Shown: positions 26,448-35,472 of the stretch, one piece after another | How positions within the stretch are numbered: the stretch's first letter is position 1 | Layout: each line of letters starts with the position of its first letter | From: Marinoscillum sp. MHG1-6 | GTDB taxonomy: Bacteria > Bacteroidota > Bacteroidia > Cytophagales > Cyclobacteriaceae | Direction of reading: 5' to 3' | NCBI RefSeq assembly: GCF_024714475.1 | Contig: NZ_JAMZMI010000004.1 | Coordinates: 124,001-188,000, forward strand | DNA length: 64,000 bases | Translations under genes and position numbers: made by a program | The notes under the pieces: generated by a model | The model's database searches: none | Seen by the model: only the letters and a program-made list of their open reading frames with translations | Told to the model about the DNA's origin: nothing

Positions 26448-28960
26448 TACAGATTGATTTCGATTAGAAACTTGAGCCCAAATTTATTCACCCCCGGATA
26501 ATCCCGGTAGGTAATTCGGTGAAAAGCCTGTACGGTTAATAGCCTGGCAATATTTTCCACCCCATACCCTAACTCAATATAGGGCCTGGTGTCAAGTCGA
26601 GAGAACAAAGGAATCTCCTCTCCAAGTTCGTTGAGAGGGTTGATGGTCATATTGGCCTTTTCATTACTCATTCGCCCATAAAGTATGTCTACACTAGCAA
26701 TCTCACGAAGTTTAAGTTTTTTCAACAAGGGAATTCCATTTAGAAAGAGTCCTTCAAATGAATGTCTATAACGGAACTCCACCCATTTATCCATGGAGAA
26801 CTCAAAATAGTCCATAAGGTTATAAGAAAAGTCCACGTAAACGGGCGTTTCATTCCCTATTGGATTGTATAGTAAGGTATAGGGAATTTTTCCTAAAATA
26901 TAACCTGCAGAGAGTGACATCTTACCAATACCCAAAAAAGCCATTTTCTGACGTCTATCCAACCCAAACTGAAACTTATGGTAATTGAAATCACCACCTA
27001 AGTCACCTTTAAAACCGGCAGTATATTTGAAATTGAACGCTGGCCAGTACCTTGTTCCCAAACTTTGCCTTTGGTTATCATCAATGACAAATAGCTCATC
27101 TTTTGCATACCGTGCATAGATAGAGGCCTCATTGATACTGTAAGCAGAGGCGAGCCCGGTAGTAGGTTCGTTGGTTCGATATTGAAAATCAAACAATGGA
27201 TTATTCTCTTGGTGCTTAAAATCTATTCTGGTATTAAACCCTGTCCCCCATTGTTGATTGTAGCTTAGCCTTGTTTTGGTCATTCTGAATGGCTGAGTCA
27301 ATGTCCCAAACCTGCTCAAACTAAAAAAAAGACCATTAGGGTCAAGGTTCTGATTGAGCAACCAAACCTGCTCAACTTCTTTCTGATGTTCCAGTTTTAA
27401 AGTTGACCAGGGCTCGCGACTCAGAATCCTTTCAAGACTGGCTTTATATTTCCAACGACCATCCCCAAACCCGTAGCCTGCATAGCCACCAAGCACCCAT
27501 TTGTTACTAAATGCAATAGTCGAACGTGCCCCCATGCCAATACGGGTCCCCTCAATATCATTGCTCCCATAGAATGTAGAGTATGGGCCTATATCAATCA
27601 TTCCCATACGGTGGTAGCCGTTGAATAAAAACTTGCCCGCACCCATCCCATACTTTACGAGAGGAATCTGCTTCAAAGTATCAATCATCTTGAACACATT
27701 TACCTCAGTGCTTGTCAGTGAATCATGTCTTGCTTCAGCCCAGTACTCTTCATTAGATTCTGTAATATCCTCATCCATTGATATAGGATTCATATAATGG
27801 GATTTTTCCAGCGGTTGGTTAATTACATAATCCTTTGTGGAAATATAAAATTTCGCAATGAAACCTGCAGTAAGTTTGGTCATTTGAATAACGTCTACCA
27901 CCACCCTGGTTTTTTCGGGTAGCCAGGGTCCCTCATTGGTCCTTACCAAATCCTGTTGGATTTTCAGTTTTTGAATGAAATTCAAATTGGCACTTTTGGG
28001 TACTGTTGCATCAATCCTTTTAAGGGCATAATCCTCTTTGGTAATCCACATGGTCCCTACAAACGCAAGGTCTTGGGGCCTTTTTGGAGAGTAATCAATT
28101 TTATAACAATACTCACCTCCCACATAAAGACTATCAGACAGATCATATTCGTAATACAAACGGCCACCATCAGCAATTGGGGAGACAAACTCCTTTGATA
28201 TGATCGTCATCCAGTTTCTATAAAAATTATATTGCTGAAAAGTAGACCCGATAATCTGAGATGACGTTGTTCCATCAGTAATACCTACCCCACTCACCTT
28301 CGTCTTATGCACTTGCTCATGAGTAAGTGTTGGTTCTTTTCTATAATAGTAAGTAGAGATCGCTTCTGACAAGAATACCGGGAGTACTGGTCTGCCATCC
28401 TCACCTGCAATCACCTCGATACTATCCATTACATTCTGGATTTTAGCCACAAATTTTCGATTGGTCAGTGTCTTGGAGACGTTATCCACGTCAACCTCGA
28501 TTTTAGTATAGCTTTCATACTGGTAGGCATCAAGCGATCTTTTGTCATTTCGCTCCTTATTTGCATTTACTCGCCTAAGAATCTCAAATGCCGGGTTTTC
28601 CCCAGAAAGCACCACAACCTCTCCCAGTGTCACCAGGTCCTCATCCATTTGAAAGTTGATGATTTGCGTTTTGCCTGATAAAACCGGTTTGGCTTTGCGA
28701 ATGAAACCTACGTAACGAACTTCAACCGAATCCACCTCACTTGCAGTTGAAACTTCATAATTACCATCAAAATCGGTGATTGTACCTTGTTGCGTGCCAA
28801 CGAAGATCACATTAGCAAAAGGTATAGGGGTCCCGGTAGCTGCCTCCACAACCTTTCCGGAAACGACTGTAGATTGCGCAGTACTACCAAACGAAAGCAA
28901 AAGCGCACAAACAATTATCAGTTTTCTCAAGAAGCCCCTATGATGTTTTTGAAGTAGCAA
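26447..28960 (-). CDS. outer-membrane protein with CarboxypepD_reg-like plug (DUF5686 family)
   Basis: An 837-residue protein. A signal peptide (to about 'FGSTAQS') is followed by a carboxypeptidase-regulatory-like beta-sandwich at about 30-115 ('GKVVEAATGTPIPFANVIF', 'GTITDFDGNYEVS'). Then comes 'NPAFEILRRVNANKERND', the opening of the DUF5686 domain, and a long C-terminal barrel-like part ending 'FGLKFLIEINL'. The start codon appears to be TTG 28960; no in-frame ATG lies near. Family members are abundant in Bacteroidota, thought to be outer-membrane barrels of unknown function. Confidence 0.82.
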   Translation of the reverse strand: MLLQKHHRGFLRKLIIVCALLLSFGSTAQSTVVSGKVVEAATGTPIPFANVIFVGTQQGTITDFDGNYEVSTASEVDSVEVRYVGFIRKAKPVLSGKTQIINFQMDEDLVTLGEVVVLSGENPAFEILRRVNANKERNDKRSLDAYQYESYTKIEVDVDNVSKTLTNRKFVAKIQNVMDSIEVIAGEDGRPVLPVFLSEAISTYYYRKEPTLTHEQVHKTKVSGVGITDGTTSSQIIGSTFQQYNFYRNWMTIISKEFVSPIADGGRLYYEYDLSDSLYVGGEYCYKIDYSPKRPQDLAFVGTMWITKEDYALKRIDATVPKSANLNFIQKLKIQQDLVRTNEGPWLPEKTRVVVDVIQMTKLTAGFIAKFYISTKDYVINQPLEKSHYMNPISMDEDITESNEEYWAEARHDSLTSTEVNVFKMIDTLKQIPLVKYGMGAGKFLFNGYHRMGMIDIGPYSTFYGSNDIEGTRIGMGARSTIAFSNKWVLGGYAGYGFGDGRWKYKASLERILSREPWSTLKLEHQKEVEQVWLLNQNLDPNGLFFSLSRFGTLTQPFRMTKTRLSYNQQWGTGFNTRIDFKHQENNPLFDFQYRTNEPTTGLASAYSINEASIYARYAKDELFVIDDNQRQSLGTRYWPAFNFKYTAGFKGDLGGDFNYHKFQFGLDRRQKMAFLGIGKMSLSAGYILGKIPYTLLYNPIGNETPVYVDFSYNLMDYFEFSMDKWVEFRYRHSFEGLFLNGIPLLKKLKLREIASVDILYGRMSNEKANMTINPLNELGEEIPLFSRLDTRPYIELGYGVENIARLLTVQAFHRITYRDYPGVNKFGLKFLIEINL

Positions 28961-29024
28961 AACAATAGAATAATGAACAATTGCAGAAATTAATTTATTG
29001 AGAGTCCCAACCGCAATTCATCAT

Positions 29025-29032
29025 TACATTTG
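29025..29032 (+). promoter_or_regulatory. possible -7 element just before the oxidoreductase gene
   Basis: TACATTTG matches TAnnTTTG. It ends only 4 bases before the ATG at 29037, so if used it would give a nearly leaderless transcript. A TTG at 28998-29000 is somewhat far for a -33 element. Confidence 0.35.
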
Positions 29033-29036
29033 AACT

Positions 29037-30020
29037 ATGAGTGATTTTAAGGTAACTGTTAAATGGGGAATCATCGGATGCGGTGATGTATGTGAAGTCA
29101 AAAGTGGTCCTGCGTTCCAGAAACTAGCTAATTCCAGTTTGATAGCTGTCATGAGACGTGATAAAGCCTTAGCCGCTGATTATGCGAAAAGACACGGGGT
29201 TCCAAAATATTACACAAACGCTCAAGACCTTATCAACGACCCTGAAGTAAATGCTATTTACATAGCCACCCCTCCGGCCACGCATGAAACCTATGCCATT
29301 GATGCAATCAATGCAGGCAAGCCGGTCTATATCGAAAAGCCTTTGAGTATCACATCAGAAAGCACAGAACGCATTTTAAGGCAGGCACATGAAAAAGGTG
29401 TTAAAGCCACTGGAGCTTATTACAGGAGAGGACTTCCACTATTCAGAAAGGTAAAAGAACTTATACATGGTGGTGCAATTGGCAAGGTCTCCTTAATATC
29501 TATAAGACTACTACTACCTCCGGCTCACAATAGCATCGTTCAGACATCTGACAACTGGCGGGTTAATCCGGCTATCTCTGGAGGTGGCTTATTTCATGAC
29601 CTGGCCCCACACATGCTGGATATTATGTATTGGATTTTCGGAGAACCCGTGAACCATTCAGGGTATTCCCTAAATCAGCACAAAGCATATGACGCTCCTG
29701 ACTTTACCATTGTAAATGCCGAATTTGAAAAAGGAATCGCGCTAAATGGGATTTGGGCTTTCAATGTCCCAAGTGATGCGAGGGAAGATAACTGTCAGAT
29801 TATTGGTGATAAAGGAACCCTTAAATTCTCCTTCTTCCCAAACAATCCCCTTAAGATCAATTCAGAAGGTTCTCAGCAAAATTTGTCATTCATTAATCCT
29901 GAAAACATCCAATATAACCATATTGAAGATGTAGTGAAGTTCTTTCGAGGCGAAGGACCAAACCCGTGCAGAATAGAAGAAGCGTTGATCTCAATGAAAA
30001 TGATAGATGACGCTTCCTGA
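29037..30020 (+). CDS. Gfo/Idh/MocA family oxidoreductase
   Basis: A 327-residue NAD(P)-dependent dehydrogenase. The N-terminal Rossmann fold has 'WGIIGCGDVCEVKSGPAF' (about 10-27), and the conserved 'EKPL' at about 98-101 carries the catalytic Lys. 'GGGLFHDLAPHMLDIMYWIFG' near residue 185 contains the typical GxxxDxxxHxxD-type metal/substrate region. Members oxidise or reduce sugars and inositols; the substrate is not identifiable. It is a single gene whose stop abuts the convergent XRE-S24 repressor gene, with one base between frames. Confidence 0.88.
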   Translation: MSDFKVTVKWGIIGCGDVCEVKSGPAFQKLANSSLIAVMRRDKALAADYAKRHGVPKYYTNAQDLINDPEVNAIYIATPPATHETYAIDAINAGKPVYIEKPLSITSESTERILRQAHEKGVKATGAYYRRGLPLFRKVKELIHGGAIGKVSLISIRLLLPPAHNSIVQTSDNWRVNPAISGGGLFHDLAPHMLDIMYWIFGEPVNHSGYSLNQHKAYDAPDFTIVNAEFEKGIALNGIWAFNVPSDAREDNCQIIGDKGTLKFSFFPNNPLKINSEGSQQNLSFINPENIQYNHIEDVVKFFRGEGPNPCRIEEALISMKMIDDAS

Positions 30021-30809
30021 CTACTCCTCTCCCTTTTCGGCTTTTAGCTCTTTTACCTGGCTCTGTAGATCTGCTACCATCCCTGCAATTTTTTCAATCG
30101 ACAACTCGGATGCCGCTTCAGGGTCAGGGAACTCAATACTTATATAAGCTTTAGCTTCCCATATCTCCATCACATCTTCCGCTCCCACTTCATAAGCAGA
30201 ATAAGACTTATTATCAGAAACCAGGTACAACTTCCCTCTTTCCTCGATATAATTAAAGACCCTTTTGTACACCACTCCTTCCTTTTCTGTCAGCAGCACA
30301 TAGGTTTTACCATTTTTTATATCGTTAAGAGATTCCAGGTATTTACCAATGACTATAGAGCCTGATGCCATGGGTAACATAGAATCACCTGATATCTCAA
30401 AAGCCCTGTAAGTGCCTCCTTCCGGTAAAACGGGAAGCTTAAACCTTGGCAATTCAGCCAGGTATTCAGGATCACCGTAGCCATTTAAATATCCGGCGGA
30501 AGCCTTTTGAGGAATAAGCTCAATATTTTCATTGTCCTCCTTGTCAACTGTTATAGATAAGATTTTGACCTTCTCCTTTATGGGAACCATCACAGCCTTT
30601 CCGGTAGTTAAATCCTGAGATATCAAAGCATCCGTTGTCACACTAAGCACTTCCGCAATTTTCGTTAACGTCTGCAATCGAGGCTCCGCTCTTCCTTCCT
30701 CATAGGCCCCGACCAGAGAGCGCTTGATTCCTACTTCATTAGCAAATTGCTCCTGGGTATATCCAGCCTGCTTTCTTAGGTATTTAATATTTTCTGCTAT
30801 GCTTGCCAT
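30021..30809 (-). CDS. XRE-family repressor with S24 (LexA/CI-like) peptidase domain
   Basis: A 262-residue regulator. The HTH (about residues 5-60, 'TQEQFANEVGIKRSLVGAYEEGRAEP') is followed by a linker and an S24 domain. Ser143 in 'ISGDSMLP' and Lys182 in 'VVYKRV' form the expected self-cleavage dyad, and an Ala-Gly pair at 105-106 ('ASAGY') is a possible cleavage site. A short coiled coil ends the protein (about 235-258). The ATG at 30809 is preferred to a TTG at 30866. Three copies of a palindromic operator precede its operon and copies precede dinB and the dnaE-DUF763 pair, so it is the best candidate for a LexA-like damage repressor that controls itself. Confidence 0.85.
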   Translation of the reverse strand: MASIAENIKYLRKQAGYTQEQFANEVGIKRSLVGAYEEGRAEPRLQTLTKIAEVLSVTTDALISQDLTTGKAVMVPIKEKVKILSITVDKEDNENIELIPQKASAGYLNGYGDPEYLAELPRFKLPVLPEGGTYRAFEISGDSMLPMASGSIVIGKYLESLNDIKNGKTYVLLTEKEGVVYKRVFNYIEERGKLYLVSDNKSYSAYEVGAEDVMEIWEAKAYISIEFPDPEAASELSIEKIAGMVADLQSQVKELKAEKGEE

Positions 30810-30855
30810 ATGTGGGCCATTTTCATCTGATTCAAAAATAGAAATTAGATCACTC

Positions 30856-31188
30856 TTAAGAGTCAAAAATGATGAAATTCAAATCATCCTTCCCTGTCTT
30901 CCCAATGGAGTATAAATGAAGGTTATGGAAATCCCTCGTCTGATGAATAGTGTGCAGGCGATCTCTGATACTTGACACAACTTCTTTCAAAGTACGCTGC
31001 GCATCCACCAACACATACCCATACATGTCTCTACGTTCACGTATAGTAGCGAAGAACTTCACCTGACATTTACCAGATCTTAGCTTCTTTGAAGTGAGCT
31101 TCAGTTTATAATAGTTATCAAAAGTCACGTCAGCTTCTGAAGAGCTTAAATCCTCTACTCTAAAATCATTAGCATCCATAATTTCCAT
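30856..31188 (-). CDS. small protein of unknown function in the repressor operon
   Basis: I do not recognise this 110-residue soluble protein. It alternates short strands and helices, is rich in Lys, Arg and Asp, and contains 'ADVTFDNYYKLKLTSKKLRSGK' in part, which looks like an antiparallel sheet. No catalytic motif or signal peptide is visible. Its ATG (31186-31188) lies 2 bases beyond a perfect-spacing operator copy (31191-31205), and its stop lies 46 bases before the repressor ATG, so the two genes are very likely one transcript. Its place suggests a link with the repressor's response. Confidence 0.65.
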   Translation of the reverse strand: MEIMDANDFRVEDLSSSEADVTFDNYYKLKLTSKKLRSGKCQVKFFATIRERRDMYGYVLVDAQRTLKEVVSSIRDRLHTIHQTRDFHNLHLYSIGKTGKDDLNFIIFDS

Positions 31189-31190
31189 TA

Positions 31191-31255
31191 TCTAATCATT
31201 TTAGTAAAAATAGTAATTTTATTAGCAAAAACAATTGAATACTAATTTTATTAGT
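31191..31255 (-). promoter_or_regulatory. three operator copies before the XRE-S24 operon
   Basis: Three 15-base elements with two 5-base arms and a 5-base AT spacer: TCTAATCATTTTAGT (31191-31205), AGTAATTTTATTAGC (31212-31226) and ACTAATTTTATTAGT (31241-31255), the last a perfect palindrome in its arms. The nearest copy almost touches the ATG at 31188, so bound protein would block transcription. The same element occurs before dinB and dnaE in this window. Confidence 0.75.
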
Positions 31256-31509
31256 TATTAATACTAAAAGAGGATTTTTAGGAGCAGAAAAATTTGCGTT
31301 GAAAATTTGCTATAAACCGAAACCATAACGCACCACATTTAATGTATATGGCAATATTTAGACCTCTTTTCCACCAAAAAAATATATTTCACCGTCTTGC
31401 ACAATCGATTGATAAAATCATAAACCTGTTATTTGTGGCTAAGTATTATTACGTATAATATTACGTATTATTACTCAGGTCAAAATTTTAACTTAACCAC
31501 AACCAGGCC
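31256..31509. other. divergent intergenic region with direct repeat ATTACGTAT
   Basis: The region between the repressor operon and the sensor kinase gene. Near the kinase end, ATTACGTAT occurs at 31448-31456 and again at 31460-31468, a 12-base period, with a partial third copy (ATTAC) at 31470. Each contains the palindrome TACGTA. The repeats are about 42 bases before the ATG at 31510 and may bind a regulator of the kinase operon. The rest is AT-rich with no gene. Confidence 0.45.
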
Positions 31510-33633
31510 ATGAAAAACTTAACCAGAACCTACTTGGTTGCCCTGGCAATCATCGCTCTCGTCATCGGGTTGAGCCAGTTCCTAGTGCAGAACTCAATCA
31601 GCACTGGTAGCTCCGATTCCCGAACCATCAACATCTCCGGACGACAAAGGATGCTTTCACAAAAGCTAACCAAAGCATCATTGGCCATGCAGGCCGCCAC
31701 CACTGATGAGGAGTTTAATAAGAGAAAAACCGAACTTCAGAAGGCGTATGACCTTTGGACTTCGTCTCACCACGCTCTTCAGTACGGTAGTGCCGAAATG
31801 AAAATGGAGGAAGTCAACAACTCTCCTACTATTCTCAGCTTATTTGAAGAAATCGAGCCTCATTATCAGATAATGAAAGCTGCGGTGGAAACCGTATTAA
31901 GTACTGAAACCTTTTCCGACACAAGAACAGACGTTTTTAATGCATCTCTTTCAGATATTCTGGCGAATGAAGGTACATTCCTAAAACTGATGAACGACAT
32001 CACCTTTGAATATGATGCTGAATCTACCGGTCGTATTGAATCACTGTCCGTAACGGAATACATCCTTTTTGGAGTCGCGATATTTCTTCTCTTAATGGAG
32101 GGTATATTCATTTTCCGTCCGGCCATGAAAAAGATACAGGAATATACCCGAGAGCTAATCTCTCAGGGTGATTCTCTAAAGCAATCACTAGCAAAAGAAG
32201 AATACCTAAATAACCAGGCATCCTCCATCTTCGAAAATGTAAAACAAGGGGTTTTCCTTTTGGATCAAAACCTGATGATCAGTGATTTCTATTCAAAAGA
32301 AACTGACCGTATTTTCAGCACGGAAGATCTATCCAACACCAACTTCCTCAAGCTCATGAGACCTAGACTGGTCAAAAGAGATCTGGCTGCATTGGAAATG
32401 TTTGTGGAGCATTTATTCAATAAAGACATTAGGGAAACAGTGGTAAACAGGCTAAACCCGGTTGAGCAGGTTGAGATATTTCCTGAAAAAGGGACCGCAG
32501 ATAGCATGGATCCAAGATATATCCGAATATCTTTTGCGCGCATTATGAATGAAGGGGAAATCCATCGAATCCTGGTGACCGTTCTTGATGAAACGGAAAC
32601 CACTCTCATGAGAAAGCAAATCGAGGAAGCTGAAGAGAAAAACAAAGAAGAATCTACTCAGCTCCTGGCGATCCTTAAGGTGGACCCTACCGAACTGAAA
32701 AACTTCCTTGATCGAGCAACCTTTTCCTTATCGAGGATCTCAAAAGAATATGAAATCAGAAAGAGTGACAACTTCGAAGAACTAATTGATTTCACCTTCA
32801 ATACTATCCATGCTGTCAAAGGGAATGCGACGCTTATTAACATGGATATCATTGCCAAACGTTTGCATCTTGTGGAGGATTCAATCACGGACCTAAAACG
32901 TCAGGCAACTATTGAAGGAAAGGACTTCCTGAAGATCGTGTATCAGGTCTCTGAAATCATTGGTATACTGAACAACATGAAAGACATGCAAAGTAAAATT
33001 GCGAATGTCTATGAGCAGGTAAATCAAGGGTTTATCAATTCTGAAAACCCTGTTGAGCAGTTCAAGCTTACACTGGAAACAGGGTTGGAAAAAATGAGTG
33101 CTGAAAAGCAGAAAAAAGTTAAACTCGACTTTAAAAACAATGGCGTAAATCTTCCTGAAGAACACCTCTTAAGTTTCAAAGACATTGCGGTACAATTAAT
33201 GAGGAACTCCCTGGCTCATGGGATAGAATCTCCGGAGCTAAGAAAAGAAATGGGCAAACCAGAAACAGCCACCATCAAAATGGTACTAGGTCAAAATGAA
33301 GATGGTGTCATCTTCAACTACCACGATGATGGGCAGGGACTAAATATTAAAAAGATTATCTCCAATGCGATTAAAAACAAACTGATCGACAAGGATGAAA
33401 TATCTAAGTTGACTACCCAGGATATCACCAACATCATCTTCCGAAACGATTTTTCAACTACCGGCAATGCGGACCAATATTCAGGAAGAGGTCAGGGCAT
33501 GGGACTGATCAAGTCAATTGTCAACAAACACAATGGGTCCTTCAAGCTTGGATTCAAAAAAGGTCAAAGCTTTAAAATGCAAATTGTGCTCCCAGTTGAA
33601 AATGTATTAGAAACACTTAGTAAAACTGCATAA
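31510..33633 (+). CDS. PilJ-type sensor with Hpt and HATPase domains (CheA-like hybrid kinase)
   Basis: A 707-residue membrane kinase. The first membrane helix is at 8-27. A periplasmic PilJ-like sensor follows (about 35-175, 'ISGRQRMLSQKLTKASLAM' is its hallmark), then a second helix (183-203). A PAS-like domain (about 235-365) and a short coiled coil lead to an Hpt domain with phospho-acceptor His434 in 'IHAVKGNATL'. A CheA-type HATPase_c follows, with the N-box 'LMRNSLAHGIE' (about 563-573) and G-boxes 'DDGQG' (606-610) and 'GRGQGMGL' (659-666). No CheW-like P5 domain follows, so it is not a standard chemotaxis CheA. It is the first of four tightly packed signalling genes. Confidence 0.85.
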   Translation: MKNLTRTYLVALAIIALVIGLSQFLVQNSISTGSSDSRTINISGRQRMLSQKLTKASLAMQAATTDEEFNKRKTELQKAYDLWTSSHHALQYGSAEMKMEEVNNSPTILSLFEEIEPHYQIMKAAVETVLSTETFSDTRTDVFNASLSDILANEGTFLKLMNDITFEYDAESTGRIESLSVTEYILFGVAIFLLLMEGIFIFRPAMKKIQEYTRELISQGDSLKQSLAKEEYLNNQASSIFENVKQGVFLLDQNLMISDFYSKETDRIFSTEDLSNTNFLKLMRPRLVKRDLAALEMFVEHLFNKDIRETVVNRLNPVEQVEIFPEKGTADSMDPRYIRISFARIMNEGEIHRILVTVLDETETTLMRKQIEEAEEKNKEESTQLLAILKVDPTELKNFLDRATFSLSRISKEYEIRKSDNFEELIDFTFNTIHAVKGNATLINMDIIAKRLHLVEDSITDLKRQATIEGKDFLKIVYQVSEIIGILNNMKDMQSKIANVYEQVNQGFINSENPVEQFKLTLETGLEKMSAEKQKKVKLDFKNNGVNLPEEHLLSFKDIAVQLMRNSLAHGIESPELRKEMGKPETATIKMVLGQNEDGVIFNYHDDGQGLNIKKIISNAIKNKLIDKDEISKLTTQDITNIIFRNDFSTTGNADQYSGRGQGMGLIKSIVNKHNGSFKLGFKKGQSFKMQIVLPVENVLETLSKTA

Positions 33634-33639
33634 AAAGTA

Positions 33640-34002
33640 ATGAAACTCTTAATAGTAGACGATTCCTCTATGATGAGGACCACAATAGAAAATCATTTGC
33701 AGAACTATGACTTGCAAATCGTTGGAAAAGCTTCCAATGGAGAGGAAGCTTTACAAATGGTAATTGATAAAAAACCCGACGTAGTAACTTTGGACATTAC
33801 GATGCCAAAGATGGACGGTATCCAGTGCTTAGAGGAAATTATGGCGGTGGCCCCTCAAACAAAAGTCATGATCATAACAGCATTATCAGATAAATACACC
33901 GGACTGGAAGCTTTGAAAAAAGGCGCAAGAGAATATTTGTACAAGCCTGTTACGCCAGAAGATTTGAAAGAAGGGTTTGACTCATTATTAAACAGAAACT
34001 AA
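33640..34002 (+). CDS. CheY-like single-domain response regulator
   Basis: A 120-residue receiver domain. The acidic pocket is Asp7/Asp8, the phospho-acceptor is Asp52 ('VVTLDITMPKMDG'), the switch Thr is in 'MIITALSD' and the Lys in 'YLYKPVTP'. There is no output domain. It begins 6 bases after the kinase stop and ends 1 base before the CheX-like gene, so the kinase, receiver and phosphatase are one operon. Confidence 0.95.
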   Translation: MKLLIVDDSSMMRTTIENHLQNYDLQIVGKASNGEEALQMVIDKKPDVVTLDITMPKMDGIQCLEEIMAVAPQTKVMIITALSDKYTGLEALKKGAREYLYKPVTPEDLKEGFDSLLNRN

Positions 34003-34003
34003 A

Positions 34004-34471
34004 ATGGACGTACAACAACTAGCATTCGAAAAAACAGTCAATGTATTTATCAACTCATTAAGTAATTACTTTTTGAAGTTGACTAAAAAGCCAATTAAAA
34101 CCTATGCCCCTTTCGTCAAAGAACCAGAAGACCTGATCATGAAGGAATGTACCGGAATGATTGGTATCTCCGGAAACAAAAAAGGACTGATCTATATTTC
34201 AGGAGATATGGGCATGTTTGAAGACCTGATCAAACAATATGTTGGGCTCAACTCCCCAACTGCAAATGACATGCTGGATATGGCTGGGGAAGTGTCAAAT
34301 GTGGTAGCCGGAAATGTTAGAGAAACGTATGGACACGAGTTTATGATCTCCATTCCGGTCGTTTTCAAAGGCACACCGGATCGTTTAAAGTTTCCGGATG
34401 ATGTTCCCATTTACGTCATTCCAATGAGCTGGAATGGACACGAAGCATTTATGGTGGTAGGAATAAAATAA
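34004..34471 (+). CDS. CheX-like phosphatase
   Basis: A 155-residue protein of the CheC/CheX/FliY phosphatase fold that dephosphorylates CheY-type receivers. The active-site motif ExxN is at Glu96-Asn99 ('MAGEVSNVVAGNV'). The alternating strands 'GLIYISGDM' and 'IPVVFKGTP' fit the fold. It sits one codon after the receiver gene, which it probably resets. There is no membrane segment. Confidence 0.8.
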   Translation: MDVQQLAFEKTVNVFINSLSNYFLKLTKKPIKTYAPFVKEPEDLIMKECTGMIGISGNKKGLIYISGDMGMFEDLIKQYVGLNSPTANDMLDMAGEVSNVVAGNVRETYGHEFMISIPVVFKGTPDRLKFPDDVPIYVIPMSWNGHEAFMVVGIK

Positions 34472-34480
34472 AACACAAAA

Positions 34481-35320
34481 ATGTCAGCGAGAGCGAAGAA
34501 TTTTAAAACACATAATCTGCCCTCACTTTCTATTAGTAAAAACGAAAACAAAAAATCATCGCAACGGGAGATTTCCGATCACTCATTGGATAATTACTTT
34601 TCCACCTTCCCATCGGAGGAGGATCTGGATAGAGCATTTGGAAATGCCTATGTGCTAAATCAACCTGTAAATGGTGTTGGAGGAGATGGGTTTTGGCAGG
34701 GAACAAAAGGAGATTGCTCCTTTCTAATAGTATTTGACTGTATGGGTCACGGTCGATTTGCGGCCATGATGACAAGGTTTTACATCCGAATCATCCATGA
34801 AATTGTAGTCAATAGAAACATTTCTAAACCTGATGAAATTTTAAATGGAATTCATCAACAGGTCAAAGAAGAATTTAAAAATCAAGATGCTAAACATGTC
34901 GGTACCGGCGCCGATATCGGCGTCCTGGTTTTTGACAGGAAGCAACATAAAATGACATTTTCGGGTGCCGGAATGGACCTTGTTGTCTCATCAGAAAGAA
35001 ACTTTGAAAGAATAAAAGGAGAACGTAAGCAAGTAGGTCAATACTTCGAAGTAGAACGTTCTTACCAGTCACATGTAATCGAAATTACAAAGCGTAACAT
35101 CTGGCAACGCTATTACCTCTTCAGCGATGGGGTGACTGATCTTTTCGGTGGGCCAAAAGGTAAAAAGCTTGGCTTTAACAAACTATCCGAAATACTTAAG
35201 GATGGGTTAAAGTATGAATTATCAGAGGAAAAAAAATACGTGGAAAATGCACTTAGCCATTGGGCCGGAAGCAACGAGCCACTTGATGACCTTCTGATAA
35301 TTGGATTATCACTCAGGTGA
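34481..35320 (+). CDS. PP2C/SpoIIE-type serine phosphatase
   Basis: A 279-residue metal-dependent phosphatase. Acidic metal ligands are seen in 'GVGGDGFW' (Asp69), 'IVFDCMGHGRFAAMM' (Asp86, family 'DGMGHG') and 'LFSDGVTDLFGG' (about 213-224). Residues 1-45 are a basic, disordered tail. It starts 9 bases after the CheX-like gene. Such phosphatases usually dephosphorylate a STAS-domain anti-anti-sigma factor, but none is in this window, so the target is unknown. The last gene of the unit is followed by a hairpin. Confidence 0.82.
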   Translation: MSARAKNFKTHNLPSLSISKNENKKSSQREISDHSLDNYFSTFPSEEDLDRAFGNAYVLNQPVNGVGGDGFWQGTKGDCSFLIVFDCMGHGRFAAMMTRFYIRIIHEIVVNRNISKPDEILNGIHQQVKEEFKNQDAKHVGTGADIGVLVFDRKQHKMTFSGAGMDLVVSSERNFERIKGERKQVGQYFEVERSYQSHVIEITKRNIWQRYYLFSDGVTDLFGGPKGKKLGFNKLSEILKDGLKYELSEEKKYVENALSHWAGSNEPLDDLLIIGLSLR

Positions 35321-35337
35321 TTCTGAAACTGATCAAT

Positions 35338-35367
35338 CTGCTGACCTTTATCAAAACAGGTCAGCAG
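35338..35367 (+). terminator. hairpin terminator after the signalling operon
   Basis: A perfect 10-base stem, CTGCTGACCT / AGGTCAGCAG, with a 10-base loop, 17 bases after the phosphatase stop. No strong T-run follows directly, so termination may be partial. Confidence 0.6.
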
Positions 35368-35472
35368 AACATTATTTGAAACAATATTCAATTACATTCA
35401 TTTTTTTTCTGCAATCGTTATCTATGTTTCATGCATTCAATTATTTTTCTGGTTTAAACTAATAGAACCAGA

